Counted from the stretch's first letter, positions 9,055 to 19,830 are shown. The stretch is DNA of 64,000 nucleotides from Neorhizobium sp. SOG26 (GCF_003491345.1 NZ_CP025513.1:310001-374000), one strand, 5' to 3'. The notes: generated by a model not told the origin, from the letters alone. Program-made: numbers and translations.

Positions 9055-9924
9055 ATGAAAAACTTTTCGACCTCCACACCGCCATCCGATGCTGATGCGA
9101 TGAAGGCGATCCCGCCGGTTGTCTGCTATCCGGTCGAGACGTTGCCCCGCCCCGATCTGGACCCATATTATGAAGCTCGCATGGACCTTGTCTTGGTCGA
9201 CCGCGTCATCGTTCCACCTCGCGAAGCCGCGAGTTTTCGGGTACCAGCCGACCACTTCTTTCGCATCTCTGTTGAAGGACCGCAGGTTGGCGACCTCAAT
9301 CTCTTCAACGCCAGCAATCTGTCCGAGCGCTTCTATTCAGGAAAGACGCGGGCGTTAAACGGCACACATGTCGGACTGGGCGACCAGCTATTCTCCAGCT
9401 TCCCGTTCCTGCGCCCGATGGCGACCATTACCCATGACACGCTTGACTGGTACGGCTTTGACTCCTTTGGTGGCGCGGTCCATGACGTGATCGGCACCCG
9501 TTGCGACCCTTACACCCACAACCTCCTCAGCCATGGCGACCAATATCACCATTGTTGCCATTCAAACCTTACGCGCTCGCTCTCCGCAGCTACCGGTCTG
9601 CCGCTTGCCGAGGCAGAGAGCCACGTTCATGACGTGCTCAACGTCTTCATGTGCACTGGCTTCATGCGTGATACCGGACAGTACTTCATGAAGGCGTCCC
9701 CTGTCAGGCAAGGTGACTATCTGGAGATGTTCGCCGAAATCGATCTGTTGGGTGTCTTGTCTGCATGCCCCGGCGGAGATTGCTCCGCAACCCACTCCTC
9801 TGATCAGGCCGTCTGCTATCCCATGTATGTTGACATCTATCGGCCGGCACAGCCTCCTAAAGGCTGGTCTACACCCCCGGTCAACGGATACGACCGTTCC
9901 CACGGCCTGCCTGCTGCCAAGTAG
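9055..9924 (+). CDS. DUF1989 / urea carboxylase-associated family protein
   Basis: 289-residue soluble protein. It resembles the DUF1989 family, whose members accompany urea carboxylase: R-VVPPREAASFRV-like start, GDLNLFNASNLSERFYSGKTR, GDQLFSSFPFLRPMATI, HDVIGTRCDPYTH, and FMCTGFM. The ATG at 9055 follows GGAG at 9045-9048; another ATG lies 12 bases earlier. No urea carboxylase or allophanate hydrolase genes are nearby, so its partner is unknown. The upstream neighbour is a broken dehalogenase, so the gene appears to stand alone. Confidence 0.75.
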   Translation: MKNFSTSTPPSDADAMKAIPPVVCYPVETLPRPDLDPYYEARMDLVLVDRVIVPPREAASFRVPADHFFRISVEGPQVGDLNLFNASNLSERFYSGKTRALNGTHVGLGDQLFSSFPFLRPMATITHDTLDWYGFDSFGGAVHDVIGTRCDPYTHNLLSHGDQYHHCCHSNLTRSLSAATGLPLAEAESHVHDVLNVFMCTGFMRDTGQYFMKASPVRQGDYLEMFAEIDLLGVLSACPGGDCSATHSSDQAVCYPMYVDIYRPAQPPKGWSTPPVNGYDRSHGLPAAK

Positions 9925-10356
9925 CAAAACAAGTGACACGCGCGCCTCAGCGATGCGCCTGTTCAAGACAGGACCGAAAGGCGTGGCCGGGCCGATGTCG
10001 GGCAAAGGGCGAGTGTGCAACACGATTCAGGTCCGTGAACCTCTTCTGATGCCGCTATTGTGCAGTTGGCGCAGAGGCGACACCTCGCCCCGGCATGCCG
10101 CTTCGGGGAAGACTACGCCAACTTCAGTGACCTCGCGACTCACATCTGGAAGTCTCATGTGCGCCCAGGCTGGGGGTCCAGAGTTGGTGAACCGCAGCTG
10201 CGAGGGATTGTTTCCGCTTTTGCCTCACAGGTCACGGTCTTTACCGTCGGTGATGAAGTCTATCCAAGGGCGCGGTTCCCAAAGCGGGCGCTCGGCCTCA
10301 AGGACAGCTCTCGCTTTTTCATCCCCAGCCTTTTTGGCTTCCCGGCAGCATACTCG
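9925..10356. other. Intergenic region (432 bp) upstream of the nrd promoter
   Basis: A plus-strand frame (10060-10425) is open but runs through the promoter and riboswitch of the nrd operon, so I do not believe it. Nothing else recognised. Confidence 0.4.
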
Positions 10357-10384
10357 TTGACGCCGGAAATGCCCTGTCTACTAT
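10357..10384 (+). promoter_or_regulatory. Predicted sigma-70 promoter of the nrd operon
   Basis: TTGACG at 10357-10362 and TACTAT at 10379-10384 with a 16-base spacer. The -10 hexamer is inside the NrdR box, and the riboswitch begins within about ten bases of the expected start point. Confidence 0.55.
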
Positions 10385-10393
10385 ATCTAGTGT
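10378..10393 (+). promoter_or_regulatory. NrdR box
   Basis: CTACTATATCTAGTGT matches the known NrdR palindrome (acaCwAtATaTwGtgt) at 13 of 16 positions. NrdR is the ATP-cone/zinc-ribbon repressor of ribonucleotide reductase genes. NrdR usually binds two boxes about 31 bp apart; a clear second box is not visible here. Confidence 0.75.
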
Positions 10394-10620
10394 TCGAGGT
10401 TCTTCCGATTCGCGTCGGAAGCTAAGACGGGAATACCGGTGCGCAGTGGCCAGAGGCCGATGCAATGCCGGAGCTGCCCCCGCAACTGTAAGCGGCGAGC
10501 ATGCGATCAATCAGTCCACTGATGCGCCAACGCATTGGGAAGGTAGATCGGATGCACCGACCCGCAAGCCAGGAGACCTGCCTCGCAACGAAACGTCCAC
10601 GGGCGGGGTGTCCGGAAGGT
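10391..10620 (+). promoter_or_regulatory. Cobalamin (B12) riboswitch
   Basis: All hallmarks are in order: GGGAAT-CCGGTGC near 10430, the core GGAGCTGCCCCCGCAACTGT (about 10470-10490), AAGCGG, GGGAAGG, ACCCGCAAGCC and the B12 box AGCCAGGAGACCTGCC at 10567-10582. Downstream folding segments include GCAGGAT/ATCCTGC (10633-10647), CCCCGAA/TTCGGGG (10659-10689) and GGACATC/GATGTCC (10794-10811), which could form the expression platform. No U-tract follows these stems, so the output mechanism is unclear. Adenosylcobalamin binding normally reduces expression. Confidence 0.93.
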
Positions 10621-10853
10621 CGCGGGTATGACGCAGGATGATCCTGCGCGTGCCGCTTCCCCGAACATTCCGCATGAGCAACTTCGGGGTGAAGTCCAAT
10701 GGTTTTGAGTTCCAGTTCACGTCAGCGCGAATGACGGGCGTCTAGCGTCCGGCACCGCCTTTTGCCGCCTTCATCTTTGCTTTCGATACGCACGGACATC
10801 GATGGATGTCCGAATGATCTCCCATGCGCTTTTGCCATCATCACGAGGATCAC

Positions 10854-11078
10854 ATGGCCATAACAGTCTACTCCAAACCCGCCTGCGTACAATGCACTGC
10901 CACCACCCGGGCGCTGGATCGCCAGGGGATCGACTATACCCTTGTCGATATCTCCGCTGACGCGGCCGCCTATGAACTTGTTCAAGGCCTTGGCTATCGT
11001 CAGGTACCGGTCGTGGTTGCAGGCGAAACCCATTGGGCAGGTTTCCGACCGGACATGATCAACGGGCTTGACGCCTGA
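10854..11078 (+). CDS. nrdH: Glutaredoxin-like NrdH
   Basis: 74-residue thioredoxin-fold electron donor of class Ib ribonucleotide reductase. The redox motif is CVQC ([13 protein letters not shown]), followed by [13 protein letters not shown] and the conserved [18 protein letters not shown] end. The ATG at 10854 follows GAGGA; an upstream start would add HHHED-like sequence unlike the family. Its stop overlaps the nrdI start (TGATG). First gene of nrdHIEF; controlled by the NrdR box and riboswitch upstream. Confidence 0.95.
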   Translation: MAITVYSKPACVQCTATTRALDRQGIDYTLVDISADAAAYELVQGLGYRQVPVVVAGETHWAGFRPDMINGLDA

Positions 11079-11482
11079 TGGCCAAGGCGATGGGTGAGAT
11101 CGTCTATTTCTCCAGCCGTTCGGAAAACACCCACCGTTTTGTATCGCGCCTTGGTCTGCCTGCGCGGCGAATTCCGATCAGCGTGGGTGAGCGACTTCAT
11201 GTGGCCGAACCCTTCGTCCTTGTCGTCCCGACCTATGGCGGCGAAGGCGGCAGAGGAGCCGTCCCAAAACAGGTTGTCCGCTTCCTCAACGACGCGGCGA
11301 ACAGGAACAACATCCGTGGCGTGATCGCTGCGGGCAACAGCAACTTCGGTGCGACCTTCGGGATCGCAGGCAACATCATCTCGCAGAAGTGCCAGGTGCC
11401 GTACCTCTATCGGTTCGAGCTTCTTGGCACGGACGAGGATGTGTTGAACGTCAGACACGGATTGGAACGATTTTGGACGTGA
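11078..11482 (+). CDS. nrdI: Flavodoxin-like protein NrdI
   Basis: 134 residues. NrdI is the FMN protein that supplies oxidant to build the manganese-tyrosyl radical in NrdF. Visible family marks are [15 protein letters not shown] at the start (phosphate loop), [17 protein letters not shown], and [21 protein letters not shown]. The start overlaps the nrdH stop and the stop overlaps the GTG of nrdE, so the genes are translationally coupled. Confidence 0.95.
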   Translation: MAKAMGEIVYFSSRSENTHRFVSRLGLPARRIPISVGERLHVAEPFVLVVPTYGGEGGRGAVPKQVVRFLNDAANRNNIRGVIAAGNSNFGATFGIAGNIISQKCQVPYLYRFELLGTDEDVLNVRHGLERFWT

Positions 11483-13626
11483 GCACCCTCGAACAGCGGA
11501 TGAAAACATCGGAGTCGGACCTCGACTACCACGCTCTCAATGCGATGCTGAACCTTTATGACAAGCACGGTCAAATCCAGCTCGACAAGGATCGATTAGC
11601 GGCTCGGCAGTATTTCCTGCAGCACGTCAACCAGAACACGGTCTTCTTCCATAACCTGCGGGAGAAGCTCGATTACCTGGTGCGCGAGGGCTACTACGAG
11701 CAGGAGGTACTGGATCAGTATTCCTTTAACTTTGTCCGTGACCTGTTCGATCACGCCTATGAGAAGAAGTTCCGGTTTCCGACCTTCCTCGGTGCGTTCA
11801 AATACTACACCAGCTACACGCTGAAGACCTTTGACGGGAAACGGTACCTGGAGCGCTACGAAGATCGTGTCTGCATGGTAGCCCTGGCTCTCGCTCGGGG
11901 CGACGAGGTTATGGCACGCGATCTGGTTGACGAAATTATCTCCGGCCGCTTCCAGCCCGCTACACCGACCTTTCTGAATGCCGGGAAGAAACAGCGCGGC
12001 GAACTGGTGTCCTGCTTCCTCCTCAGGGTCGAAGACAACATGGAAAGCATCGGCCGCTCGATTAACTCAGCACTGCAACTTTCCAAGCGCGGCGGCGGGG
12101 TCGCGCTGTGCCTGACCAACATCCGTGAAGCCGGTGCACCGATCAAGCATATCGAGAACCAGTCGTCCGGTATCATCCCGGTGATGAAGCTGCTTGAAGA
12201 CAGTTTCTCCTACGCAAATCAGCTTGGTGCGCGTCAGGGTGCAGGGGCTGTCTATCTGCACGCCCACCACCCGGACATCATGCGCTTCCTCGATACCAAG
12301 CGCGAGAATGCCGACGAAAAGATCAGGATCAAGACCCTTTCGCTTGGCGTCGTGATCCCGGACATCACCTTCGAACTCGCGAAGAACAACGAGGACATGT
12401 ACCTGTTCTCGCCCTACGATGTAGAGCGCGTGTATGGCGTCGCCTTCACAGAAATCTCGGTGACGGAAAAATATCGCGAACTGGTAGCCGACAGCCGCGT
12501 CCGGAAGAAGAAGATCAAGGCTCGCGACTTCTTCCAGGTGATCGCCGAAATCCAATTCGAGAGCGGCTACCCTTACATCATGTTCGAAGACACGGTGAAC
12601 CGTACCAATCCGGTTGCAGGGCGCATCACCATGAGCAACCTCTGCTCTGAAATCCTGCAAGTCAGCGATGCCAGCACGTTCAACGACGATCTGTCTTATG
12701 ATCACATGGGCAAGGACATTTCCTGCAATCTCGGGTCCCTGAACATCGCCGCCGCTATGGACTCTCCCGACTTTGCAAAGACCATCGAGACATCGATTCG
12801 AGCACTGACTGCCGTCTCCGACATGAGCCACATCGCCTCGGTTCCGTCGGTTGCCAAAGGCAATGCAGCGAGCCACGCCATCGGGCTTGGCCAGATGAAC
12901 CTGCACGGGTATCTCGCCCGCGAGCGCATCTTCTACGGCTCTGAAGAAGGTGTCGATTTCACCAACATCTATTTCTACACCGTCACCTATCACGCAATCA
13001 GGGCTTCCAACCGATTGGCGGTCGAACGAGGCCAGAGCTTCGAAGGCTTTGAGAAATCAAAATACGCGTCCGGCGAATATTTTGACAAATACATCGAACA
13101 GGAATGGAAGCCTGCGACTGAACGGGTGGTTCAATTGTTCGAGAAGGCCGGGATCGCCATCCCCACCCAGCACGATTGGCTGGAGTTGAAGCGGGCCGTC
13201 ATGATCGGCGGTCTCTATAACCAGAACCTGCAGGCCGTGCCGCCTACCGGTTCCATCTCCTACATCAACCACTCGACGTCCTCGATCCACCCCATCGTGT
13301 CCAGGATCGAAATCCGGAAAGAAGGCAAGATCGGTCGCGTCTACTATCCGGCGGCTTTCATGACCAATGACAACCTCGACTACTACGAGGATGCCTATGA
13401 AATCGGCCCAGAGAAGATCATCGACACATACGCTGCGGCCACCCAGCACGTCGACCAAGGCCTTTCGCTGACGCTCTTCTTCCGTGACACCGCAACCACC
13501 CGGGACATCAACCGGGCGCAAATCTACGCGTGGAAAAAAGGCATCAAGACCATCTACTACATCCGGCTCCGCCAGGTGGCACTTGAAGGCACGCAGGTTC
13601 AGGGCTGCGTTTCCTGCGCACTCTGA
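11479..13626 (+). CDS. nrdE: Class Ib ribonucleoside-diphosphate reductase, alpha subunit
   Basis: 715 residues, normal for NrdE. It reduces ribonucleoside diphosphates using a thiyl radical. Seen: [10 protein letters not shown] and the active-site region [24 protein letters not shown], the [11 protein letters not shown] cysteine near residue 416, [19 protein letters not shown], and the C-terminal shuttle pair in QGCVSCAL that NrdH reduces. The N-terminus lacks an ATP-cone, as expected for class Ib, so dATP feedback must come through NrdR. The GTG at 11479 overlaps the nrdI stop; ATG at 11500 is the alternative. Confidence 0.95.
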   Translation: MSTLEQRMKTSESDLDYHALNAMLNLYDKHGQIQLDKDRLAARQYFLQHVNQNTVFFHNLREKLDYLVREGYYEQEVLDQYSFNFVRDLFDHAYEKKFRFPTFLGAFKYYTSYTLKTFDGKRYLERYEDRVCMVALALARGDEVMARDLVDEIISGRFQPATPTFLNAGKKQRGELVSCFLLRVEDNMESIGRSINSALQLSKRGGGVALCLTNIREAGAPIKHIENQSSGIIPVMKLLEDSFSYANQLGARQGAGAVYLHAHHPDIMRFLDTKRENADEKIRIKTLSLGVVIPDITFELAKNNEDMYLFSPYDVERVYGVAFTEISVTEKYRELVADSRVRKKKIKARDFFQVIAEIQFESGYPYIMFEDTVNRTNPVAGRITMSNLCSEILQVSDASTFNDDLSYDHMGKDISCNLGSLNIAAAMDSPDFAKTIETSIRALTAVSDMSHIASVPSVAKGNAASHAIGLGQMNLHGYLARERIFYGSEEGVDFTNIYFYTVTYHAIRASNRLAVERGQSFEGFEKSKYASGEYFDKYIEQEWKPATERVVQLFEKAGIAIPTQHDWLELKRAVMIGGLYNQNLQAVPPTGSISYINHSTSSIHPIVSRIEIRKEGKIGRVYYPAAFMTNDNLDYYEDAYEIGPEKIIDTYAAATQHVDQGLSLTLFFRDTATTRDINRAQIYAWKKGIKTIYYIRLRQVALEGTQVQGCVSCAL

Positions 13627-14618
<992 letters not shown>

Positions 14619-14619
<1 letters not shown>

Positions 14620-14774
14620 TGTCCGCTGTCGGCGGCGCAAAGGAGACTGCTTTCGCCGACTTGGCAGATGAGGCGCATCGCGCACCTCGGGTTCAGGACC
14701 TGTCGATGCCTGCCCACGGGCCAGATGGAAACAGCTCCCGAGTGTCTGGTGTGATGGTGGGAGAGATCACCTAA
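14619..14774 (+). CDS. Possible 51-aa protein coupled to nrdF
   Basis: An ATG overlaps the nrdF stop (TGATG) and opens a 51-codon frame ending TAA at 14774. The product (MSAVGGAKETAFADLADEAH...) resembles nothing I know. Its end lies inside the hairpin at 14759-14782, which argues against it being a conserved gene. Confidence 0.25.
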
Positions 14775-14782
14775 CCTCTCCC
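14759..14782 (+). terminator. Hairpin at the end of the nrd operon
   Basis: GGGAGAG / CTCTCCC stem of 7 bp with a 10-base loop, about 140 bp after nrdF and just before the convergent NmrA-type gene. There is no U-tract on either strand, so termination is only probable. Confidence 0.45.
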
Positions 14783-14804
14783 CTGTACAAGTGATGCACG
14801 CACG

Positions 14805-15674
14805 TTAGGCAGATGCCGCGAGCTTGGATGCGAACTCGCGATAGCTGTGCAGGGGGCGGCCGAGGATTTGTGTCATCCGCGCGACATCACCCACTTGCGG
14901 AACCATGCCATCACTTACCCAGCGTTCGGCCATCACTCGCATCTCATACGCCATCCACCTGGGCATCATGTTCGCGAAGTTCTGCTCGAAGCCAGACGGA
15001 TCATCACCGCCATAGGCAATGGGACGCCCCAATGTTTCCGACCAGATGGCAGCGAGTTTCTCGCCAGTCAGCGTATCCGGGCCAACCAGGTTGATGGTCT
15101 CGCTTGGCAACTTTTCCGCCGCCCGGTCGCGCCGGATGAGTTCGATCGCTGCGACCTCGGCGATGTCTCGGGCATCTATCATCGCCACACCCTTGCTGCC
15201 AATCGGCATCGGGTAGACGCCGTGGGAGAAGATGACGTCCTTTACCATTACGTCATTGTCGATGAAGTAGGCTGGACGCAGGATCGTGGCACTGAAGCCC
15301 ATGACGTCCAGCATGCGCTCTGCACCGAACTTGACTGCGAAGTGCGGAACGTTCACGGCCTTATCGGCATCGAAAACCGAAAGGTAGACGACCCGCTCGA
15401 CCCCGGCTTCACGCGCAATGTTCAAGGCGATGATCGCCTGAGTGAATTCATCACCCGCTACCGCGTTCAGCAGGAACAACGTCCTGATGCCTTTGAAGGC
15501 TCGCCGCAGCGCGTCGATGTCGAGCAGTTCTCCCTGAACAACCTCAACGGCGGAAGGGAAGCCTGCCTTGGCAGGATCACGCACGAGAACGCGAACATCG
15601 GCGTTGCGTGCCACGAGTTGATCGACGAGATGGCGGCCGACGCGCCCGGTTGAACCTGTGACGAGAATGGTCAT
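14805..15674 (-). CDS. NmrA-like NAD(P)-binding oxidoreductase
   Basis: 289 residues of the atypical SDR group (NmrA / quinone-oxidoreductase QOR2 type). The dinucleotide loop is ITILVTGSTGRVGRHLV-like at the start, followed by VRVLVRDPAKA, FLLNAV, VERVVYLSVFDAD, FSATILRPAYFIDN and DARDIAEVAA. AAGGAGA precedes the ATG at 15674. It is divergent from the LysR gene at 15785, which probably controls it. Reaction unknown; the family includes both redox sensors and quinone reductases. Confidence 0.8.
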   Translation of the reverse strand: MTILVTGSTGRVGRHLVDQLVARNADVRVLVRDPAKAGFPSAVEVVQGELLDIDALRRAFKGIRTLFLLNAVAGDEFTQAIIALNIAREAGVERVVYLSVFDADKAVNVPHFAVKFGAERMLDVMGFSATILRPAYFIDNDVMVKDVIFSHGVYPMPIGSKGVAMIDARDIAEVAAIELIRRDRAAEKLPSETINLVGPDTLTGEKLAAIWSETLGRPIAYGGDDPSGFEQNFANMMPRWMAYEMRVMAERWVSDGMVPQVGDVARMTQILGRPLHSYREFASKLAASA

Positions 15675-15703
15675 GGAGGGTCTCCTTGGTTCGGATTGAA
15701 AGA

Positions 15704-15717
15704 CTTCATTATTGAAG
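15704..15717. promoter_or_regulatory. Candidate LysR operator in the divergent intergenic region
   Basis: CTTCA-TTAT-TGAAG inverted repeat between the NmrA and LysR genes. A second imperfect palindrome, GGTTC-ACATCG-GAACC, lies at 15735-15750. Either would suit a LysR-type regulator acting on both promoters. Confidence 0.4.
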
Positions 15718-15784
15718 ACATGCTCAATGTGGATGGTTCACATCGGAACCGATAGACGCCAAAATAAGACCCATTGTCTCAGAG

Positions 15785-16687
15785 GTGGAACAATCATTGG
15801 ACCTGCTTTCGCTTAGTGATTTTGTCACCGTCGCCCGTCACGGAGGGTTCGGTCGGGCCGCGCGTGCGTCAGGTCGCCCGAAGGCAACGCTTTCGCGGCG
15901 GGTCGCTGAATTGGAAGCGAGCCTCGAGATAAGGTTGTTTGAGCGCGGCTCGCGGATGCTCAAGCTGACGGAGGAAGGGCGTGCGCTTCATGAGCGGGCG
16001 GGTGCTCTGCTGACGGAGCTTGAGGAAACTGCTGGCGCGATTGCCTCGGGTGGGGACAGGCCTCGGGGCAGGCTGCGCATGAGCGTGCCACTGTTGTTCT
16101 CACAGACAGCGATGGGGAAGCTGGCCGCCGGCTTTGCGCTCAAGTATCCGGAGGTGCGTCTGGAAGTGACGACCGAGGATCGCCCTGTCGACATGGTGGA
16201 GGAAGGCTACGATCTTGTTATCAGGGTAAATCCTGATCCGGATGAGACCCTTGTCGGACGACCTTTTCTACGCGACTCATTGGTGGTCGTAGCTGCGCCG
16301 GGGCTTGCGGCTCCTGTTGAAGCTGTTGTGCCGGGCGTCATACGCGGAACGCTTGGCGAAACGACGTCGTGGACTATGACGACGTCGACAGGTCAGACCC
16401 TTCTAAAGGTCGATCCGGTGCTCAGTCTCTCTTCCATGACGATGGTTCGCGACGCAGTGCGGATGGGCGTCGGTCCTGGCCTTCTTCCTTTGTCGCTGGT
16501 AAGCCATGATCTCGCTCAGGGTAAGCTGGTCCGATGGGGAGATGTCGATGGTCCGGAAACGGTACTATGGGCGCTTTATCCGTCGCGTCGCCTTCTCAGT
16601 AAGCGCGTGGCAGCGTTTCTTGACCATCTGAAAGAGGCTTTTCCTTCCGGGACTGCCGAAGAACTGGCAGCTTATGTGGGGGAGTAG
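15785..16687 (+). CDS. LysR-family transcriptional regulator
   Basis: 300 residues. The N-terminal winged HTH is clear (LLSLSDFVTVARHGGFGRAARASGRPKATLSRRVAELEASLEIRLFERGSR), followed by the effector domain with LRMSVPLLFSQTAMGKLAAGFALKYPEVRLEV and GYDLVIRVNPDPDETLVGR. It belongs to the CrgA/AaeR-like branch in which the regulator sits next to an oxidoreductase gene. Start is GTG at 15785. Divergent from the NmrA-like gene. Confidence 0.85.
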   Translation: MEQSLDLLSLSDFVTVARHGGFGRAARASGRPKATLSRRVAELEASLEIRLFERGSRMLKLTEEGRALHERAGALLTELEETAGAIASGGDRPRGRLRMSVPLLFSQTAMGKLAAGFALKYPEVRLEVTTEDRPVDMVEEGYDLVIRVNPDPDETLVGRPFLRDSLVVVAAPGLAAPVEAVVPGVIRGTLGETTSWTMTTSTGQTLLKVDPVLSLSSMTMVRDAVRMGVGPGLLPLSLVSHDLAQGKLVRWGDVDGPETVLWALYPSRRLLSKRVAAFLDHLKEAFPSGTAEELAAYVGE

Positions 16688-16804
16688 TCGTCACGGCATG
16701 GCCTTAGGCAACGCCAGTGACGTCTTTCGGCCCAAACCCGTCATTCGATGTTGGCGAGGTGGGGGCAAATCAACTTGTGAACCGTAAATTGACGCAGCTT
16801 CGTT

Positions 16805-17668
16805 CTATGAAGGTGGGGACGATGAAACCAGGTTCTGGCCGCGTGCGGAGCTTACCTCATGATGTCTTCGCCCCGGCCCTGAGGGGCCTCTACGAGAAAC
16901 GGCGTGGGAGTCACGGTTTTCAACCGGAGCCATCATTGGAGCCGACGAGATTGCTCTTAGAAGGTCGTGCTTTGCAGCCGTTCTCAAGTCGCTCGCGGTG
17001 GTACGAACATCATCGAACATCATTCCCAATTGAAAGAAAAAGAGGATGATCGCCAGGTTAGCTTGCCAGTGCTTCTTCTCCAGCACGTTAGCGAACAAGC
17101 CGATTAAACGGCTGGCGAGCCGGTAGTGCACGATAGCAGTTACTGAACTGCCGAGCACGAGGCCAAAAATAACGTCACTTAAATAATGCATTCCGGCGTA
17201 AACTCTGGGGAGCGAAACTGCAAGAACTGCCCAGGCGAATGCCGCTATTCCCCAACGTTTCGAGTAACAGAAGATTGCCGCAGCCAAGGCCGCAGCGAGA
17301 GAAGCCGTATCGCTTGGAAACGAACTCCAATTATGAAGTACATTTTCGCTCATCCCGTAGGGGATGACAAACCCAGGTATGTCCGCGTGGATTGGTCTCG
17401 GTCTTAATGGCATCAAGTTCTGCATTGCTCGGCTCAGCACCAAGGTGATGATCGCTGCTGCCGCGCATTCCACGAGGAGCGCATTCCTCTTTGCGTTCTG
17501 GGTACAAAAGTAGACGTACAATACAAAGACAACGAAGGGCATTATCTTGAACGACGGTCGCGTCAACACTGTGTCGAACAATATGTCCAGAAGCTCACTC
17601 ACGTGGACGACTTTCTGGAGCATCATTAGCACAGGCAAGTCTATCCAATAATAAAGCACATCCAGCAT
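16805..17668 (-). CDS. PAP2-superfamily membrane phosphatase
   Basis: 287 residues with five or six hydrophobic segments. Acid-phosphatase motifs are visible: PLRPRP at about 87-92, SFPSDTAS at 116-123 and PRVYAGMHYLSDV at 154-166 (Arg155, His161, Asp165). The central motif is normally PSGH; here it reads PSDT, so the usual His is absent. The ATG at 17668 has GGGG upstream; the frame continues to 17878 with low-complexity sequence and may start earlier. The tail after about residue 215 is hydrophilic. Likely acts on a lipid phosphate or isoprenyl pyrophosphate in the inner membrane. Confidence 0.7.
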   Translation of the reverse strand: MLDVLYYWIDLPVLMMLQKVVHVSELLDILFDTVLTRPSFKIMPFVVFVLYVYFCTQNAKRNALLVECAAAAIITLVLSRAMQNLMPLRPRPIHADIPGFVIPYGMSENVLHNWSSFPSDTASLAAALAAAIFCYSKRWGIAAFAWAVLAVSLPRVYAGMHYLSDVIFGLVLGSSVTAIVHYRLASRLIGLFANVLEKKHWQANLAIILFFFQLGMMFDDVRTTASDLRTAAKHDLLRAISSAPMMAPVENRDSHAVSRRGPSGPGRRHHEVSSARGQNLVSSSPPS

Positions 17669-17836
17669 AGGCGACCCCGAAGAAAATTGTTTCGAGCCTA
17701 ATGCTGCTGTTGATATCAGCAAGTAGCTACCGTCGACATTAAAGCGGACTGCGCCTCCTCCATTCTTGTTACTCTGGCCGCCACTGTCATTTGATCCCAC
17801 CTGTCGGTTATAGGCCTCACCGCCAATGGGGCACAG

Positions 17837-17867
17837 AGGAGAGCTATCCGTGCCGAGTAGCTCTCCT
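17837..17867. repeat. Palindromic repeat, copy 1
   Basis: Perfect 10-bp stem AGGAGAGCTA / TAGCTCTCCT with an 11-base loop, preceded by ACCGCCAATGGGG-CACAG. The lead-in and stem resemble 18057-18093, so this looks like a dispersed intergenic element of the RIME type known from rhizobia. Confidence 0.6.
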
Positions 17868-18056
17868 TTGCTTTGCATCCTTCCCCACCGCCCTGTTGAA
17901 GGGTGCTGGTCCGCTTTCGGGTCAACCCGTCATTCGACACCAGGGCAGAGAGAAAATACCGGCGGATCCTTACCATATTCAGCGCTTGCTGATCCTTGGT
18001 AGCGCAAGCTTGCCCATTTATGCAGAGCCCCACCTCGCCGCCAATCGAGGTACACA

Positions 18057-18093
18057 GGGGAGAGCTGCCGCCCACCGCCAGGTGGCTCTCCCC
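18057..18093. repeat. Palindromic repeat, copy 2
   Basis: Stem GGGGAGAGC / GCTCTCCCC with an inner CCACC / GGTGG stem, preceded by GCCGCCAATCGAGG-ACACAG. Shares lead-in and stem with copy 1, but the loop has diverged. Confidence 0.6.
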
Positions 18094-18173
18094 TGCTGGT
18101 TCACTCCCCTTCCTGCTATGGTTGGAATAGGATGTTGCGGGCATTGTTCTATGGCCGGTTCAGTGGAGTTGGC

Positions 18174-18413
18174 ATGCCGGGATACTACTTTCATGTCCGC
18201 ATAGATGGGGCACTCCAGGCCGATATAGAGGGCATGGATCTTCCGACGCACACTGCGGCGCTAGAGGAAGCCATTTTGGGAGCCCGTGAAATAGTCGCAG
18301 ACAGGGTGCGAAACGGCGAGGAAATTGGCTCGGAGCAATTTAAAGTCGTCGACGAGGACGGGACGACTATCCACGTCCTACCGTTCCGGTCGGTCCTTTG
18401 CCTCAGGGATTGA
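18174..18413 (+). CDS. DUF6894-like small protein
   Basis: 79 residues, with MPGYYFHVRIDG at the start, D-EG-DLP in the middle, ALEEAILGAREIVADRV and a short strand ending HVLPF. This is the layout of a small family very common in Rhizobiales (DUF6894), without known function. GGAG at 18164-18167 sets the ATG at 18174. A possible EcfG-type promoter lies just upstream. Confidence 0.7.
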   Translation: MPGYYFHVRIDGALQADIEGMDLPTHTAALEEAILGAREIVADRVRNGEEIGSEQFKVVDEDGTTIHVLPFRSVLCLRD

Positions 18414-18505
18414 CCTGAACGTTCCACTGGACCGAACCACCGTACGTCTTAGCTGCCTCAAAGCGTCCAACCGCCCCCCATCCGCCCTTCCGGATGCTTC
18501 GCCTC

Positions 18506-18539
18506 AGAAAGGCTCGCCCTCACCCGGGCGGGCCTTTCT
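18506..18539 (+). terminator. Terminator-like hairpin after the DUF6894 gene
   Basis: About 13 paired bases with a TCA-type loop, about 90 bases after the stop at 18413, ending in CTTTCTCT. Moderate U content only. Confidence 0.55.
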
Positions 18540-18687
18540 CTACTGGTCAACCTCGCAGATGCGACTGCGGCGAAAGGACCTGCTAAGTTTGAGGTATTTG
18601 AATACGCAGAAGAGGTGCTAAAATACCATTCTAGGCTACCCCTACAGCCTCGTCTGCACCTCCACCGCCTGGCGAAAATACTTGTGT

Positions 18688-18708
18688 AAAAGACATCAGG
18701 CGTCTTTT
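18688..18708. terminator. Possible bidirectional terminator
   Basis: 7-bp stem AAAAGAC / GTCTTTT, loop ATCAGGC, T-rich on both strands. Placed between plus- and minus-strand genes. Confidence 0.5.
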
Positions 18709-18913
18709 TATGATGCACTACATCTTGAGCGAGTGCCGAGGTAGCGGCTTTCAACTTTGCGGAAGCAGCGATTTCCGCCATAGTCCGTTAAGCAGATGCC
18801 AACGGGGGACAGCCCTCAGATGAGACGCGGGGGTGGTCCGGTTTCGGCCCAGAGCGGTCATTCCGATGGTCCGTACCGAGCGAACACTTCTTTCCAGTGG
18901 TCTGGCGTGCCTG

Positions 18914-19729
<816 letters not shown>

Positions 19730-19792
19730 AGCCGTTCCTCGCGTTCTTGACTGTCATTGGCTATGTAGGTCTGATAATAAATCGAGATAACA

Positions 19793-19819
19793 GGCTAATA
19801 AGTAATAAGGCCCATTAGC
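19793..19819. promoter_or_regulatory. Candidate LysR operator
   Basis: GCTAAT / ATTAGC inverted repeat separated by 15 bases, immediately before the LysR ATG at 19831 and 64 bases from the divergent SDR start. Suited to autoregulation. Confidence 0.4.
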
Positions 19820-19830
19820 AGGATTAAACA

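Larger units (their letters stand above)
17669..18173. other. Intergenic region (505 bp) with two related palindromes
   Basis: Holds two similar stem-loop repeats (listed separately) and a possible promoter of the DUF6894 gene with GGAAT at 18124-18128, 16 bases, then TGTT at 18145-18148. Open frames here have no family resemblance. Confidence 0.5.
18414..18913. other. Intergenic region (500 bp) with two hairpins
   Basis: A G/C-rich stem AGAAAGGC-CGCCC / GGGCG-GCCTTTCT lies at 18506-18539, and a terminator-like stem AAAAGAC / GTCTTTT followed by T lies at 18688-18708. A minus-strand frame (18781-18458) passes through both hairpins and is not convincing. Confidence 0.5.

Noticed and set aside
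10060..10425. 121-codon plus-strand frame before nrdH
   Set aside because: Runs through the nrd promoter, NrdR box and riboswitch, and resembles no protein.
12067..12993. 308-codon minus-strand frame inside nrdE
   Set aside because: Fully antisense to a well-conserved gene; a result of GC-rich codon use.
14847..15653. 268-codon plus-strand frame opposite the NmrA-like gene
   Set aside because: Antisense shadow with His- and Asp-rich non-family sequence; the minus-strand gene has a clear Rossmann motif and start.
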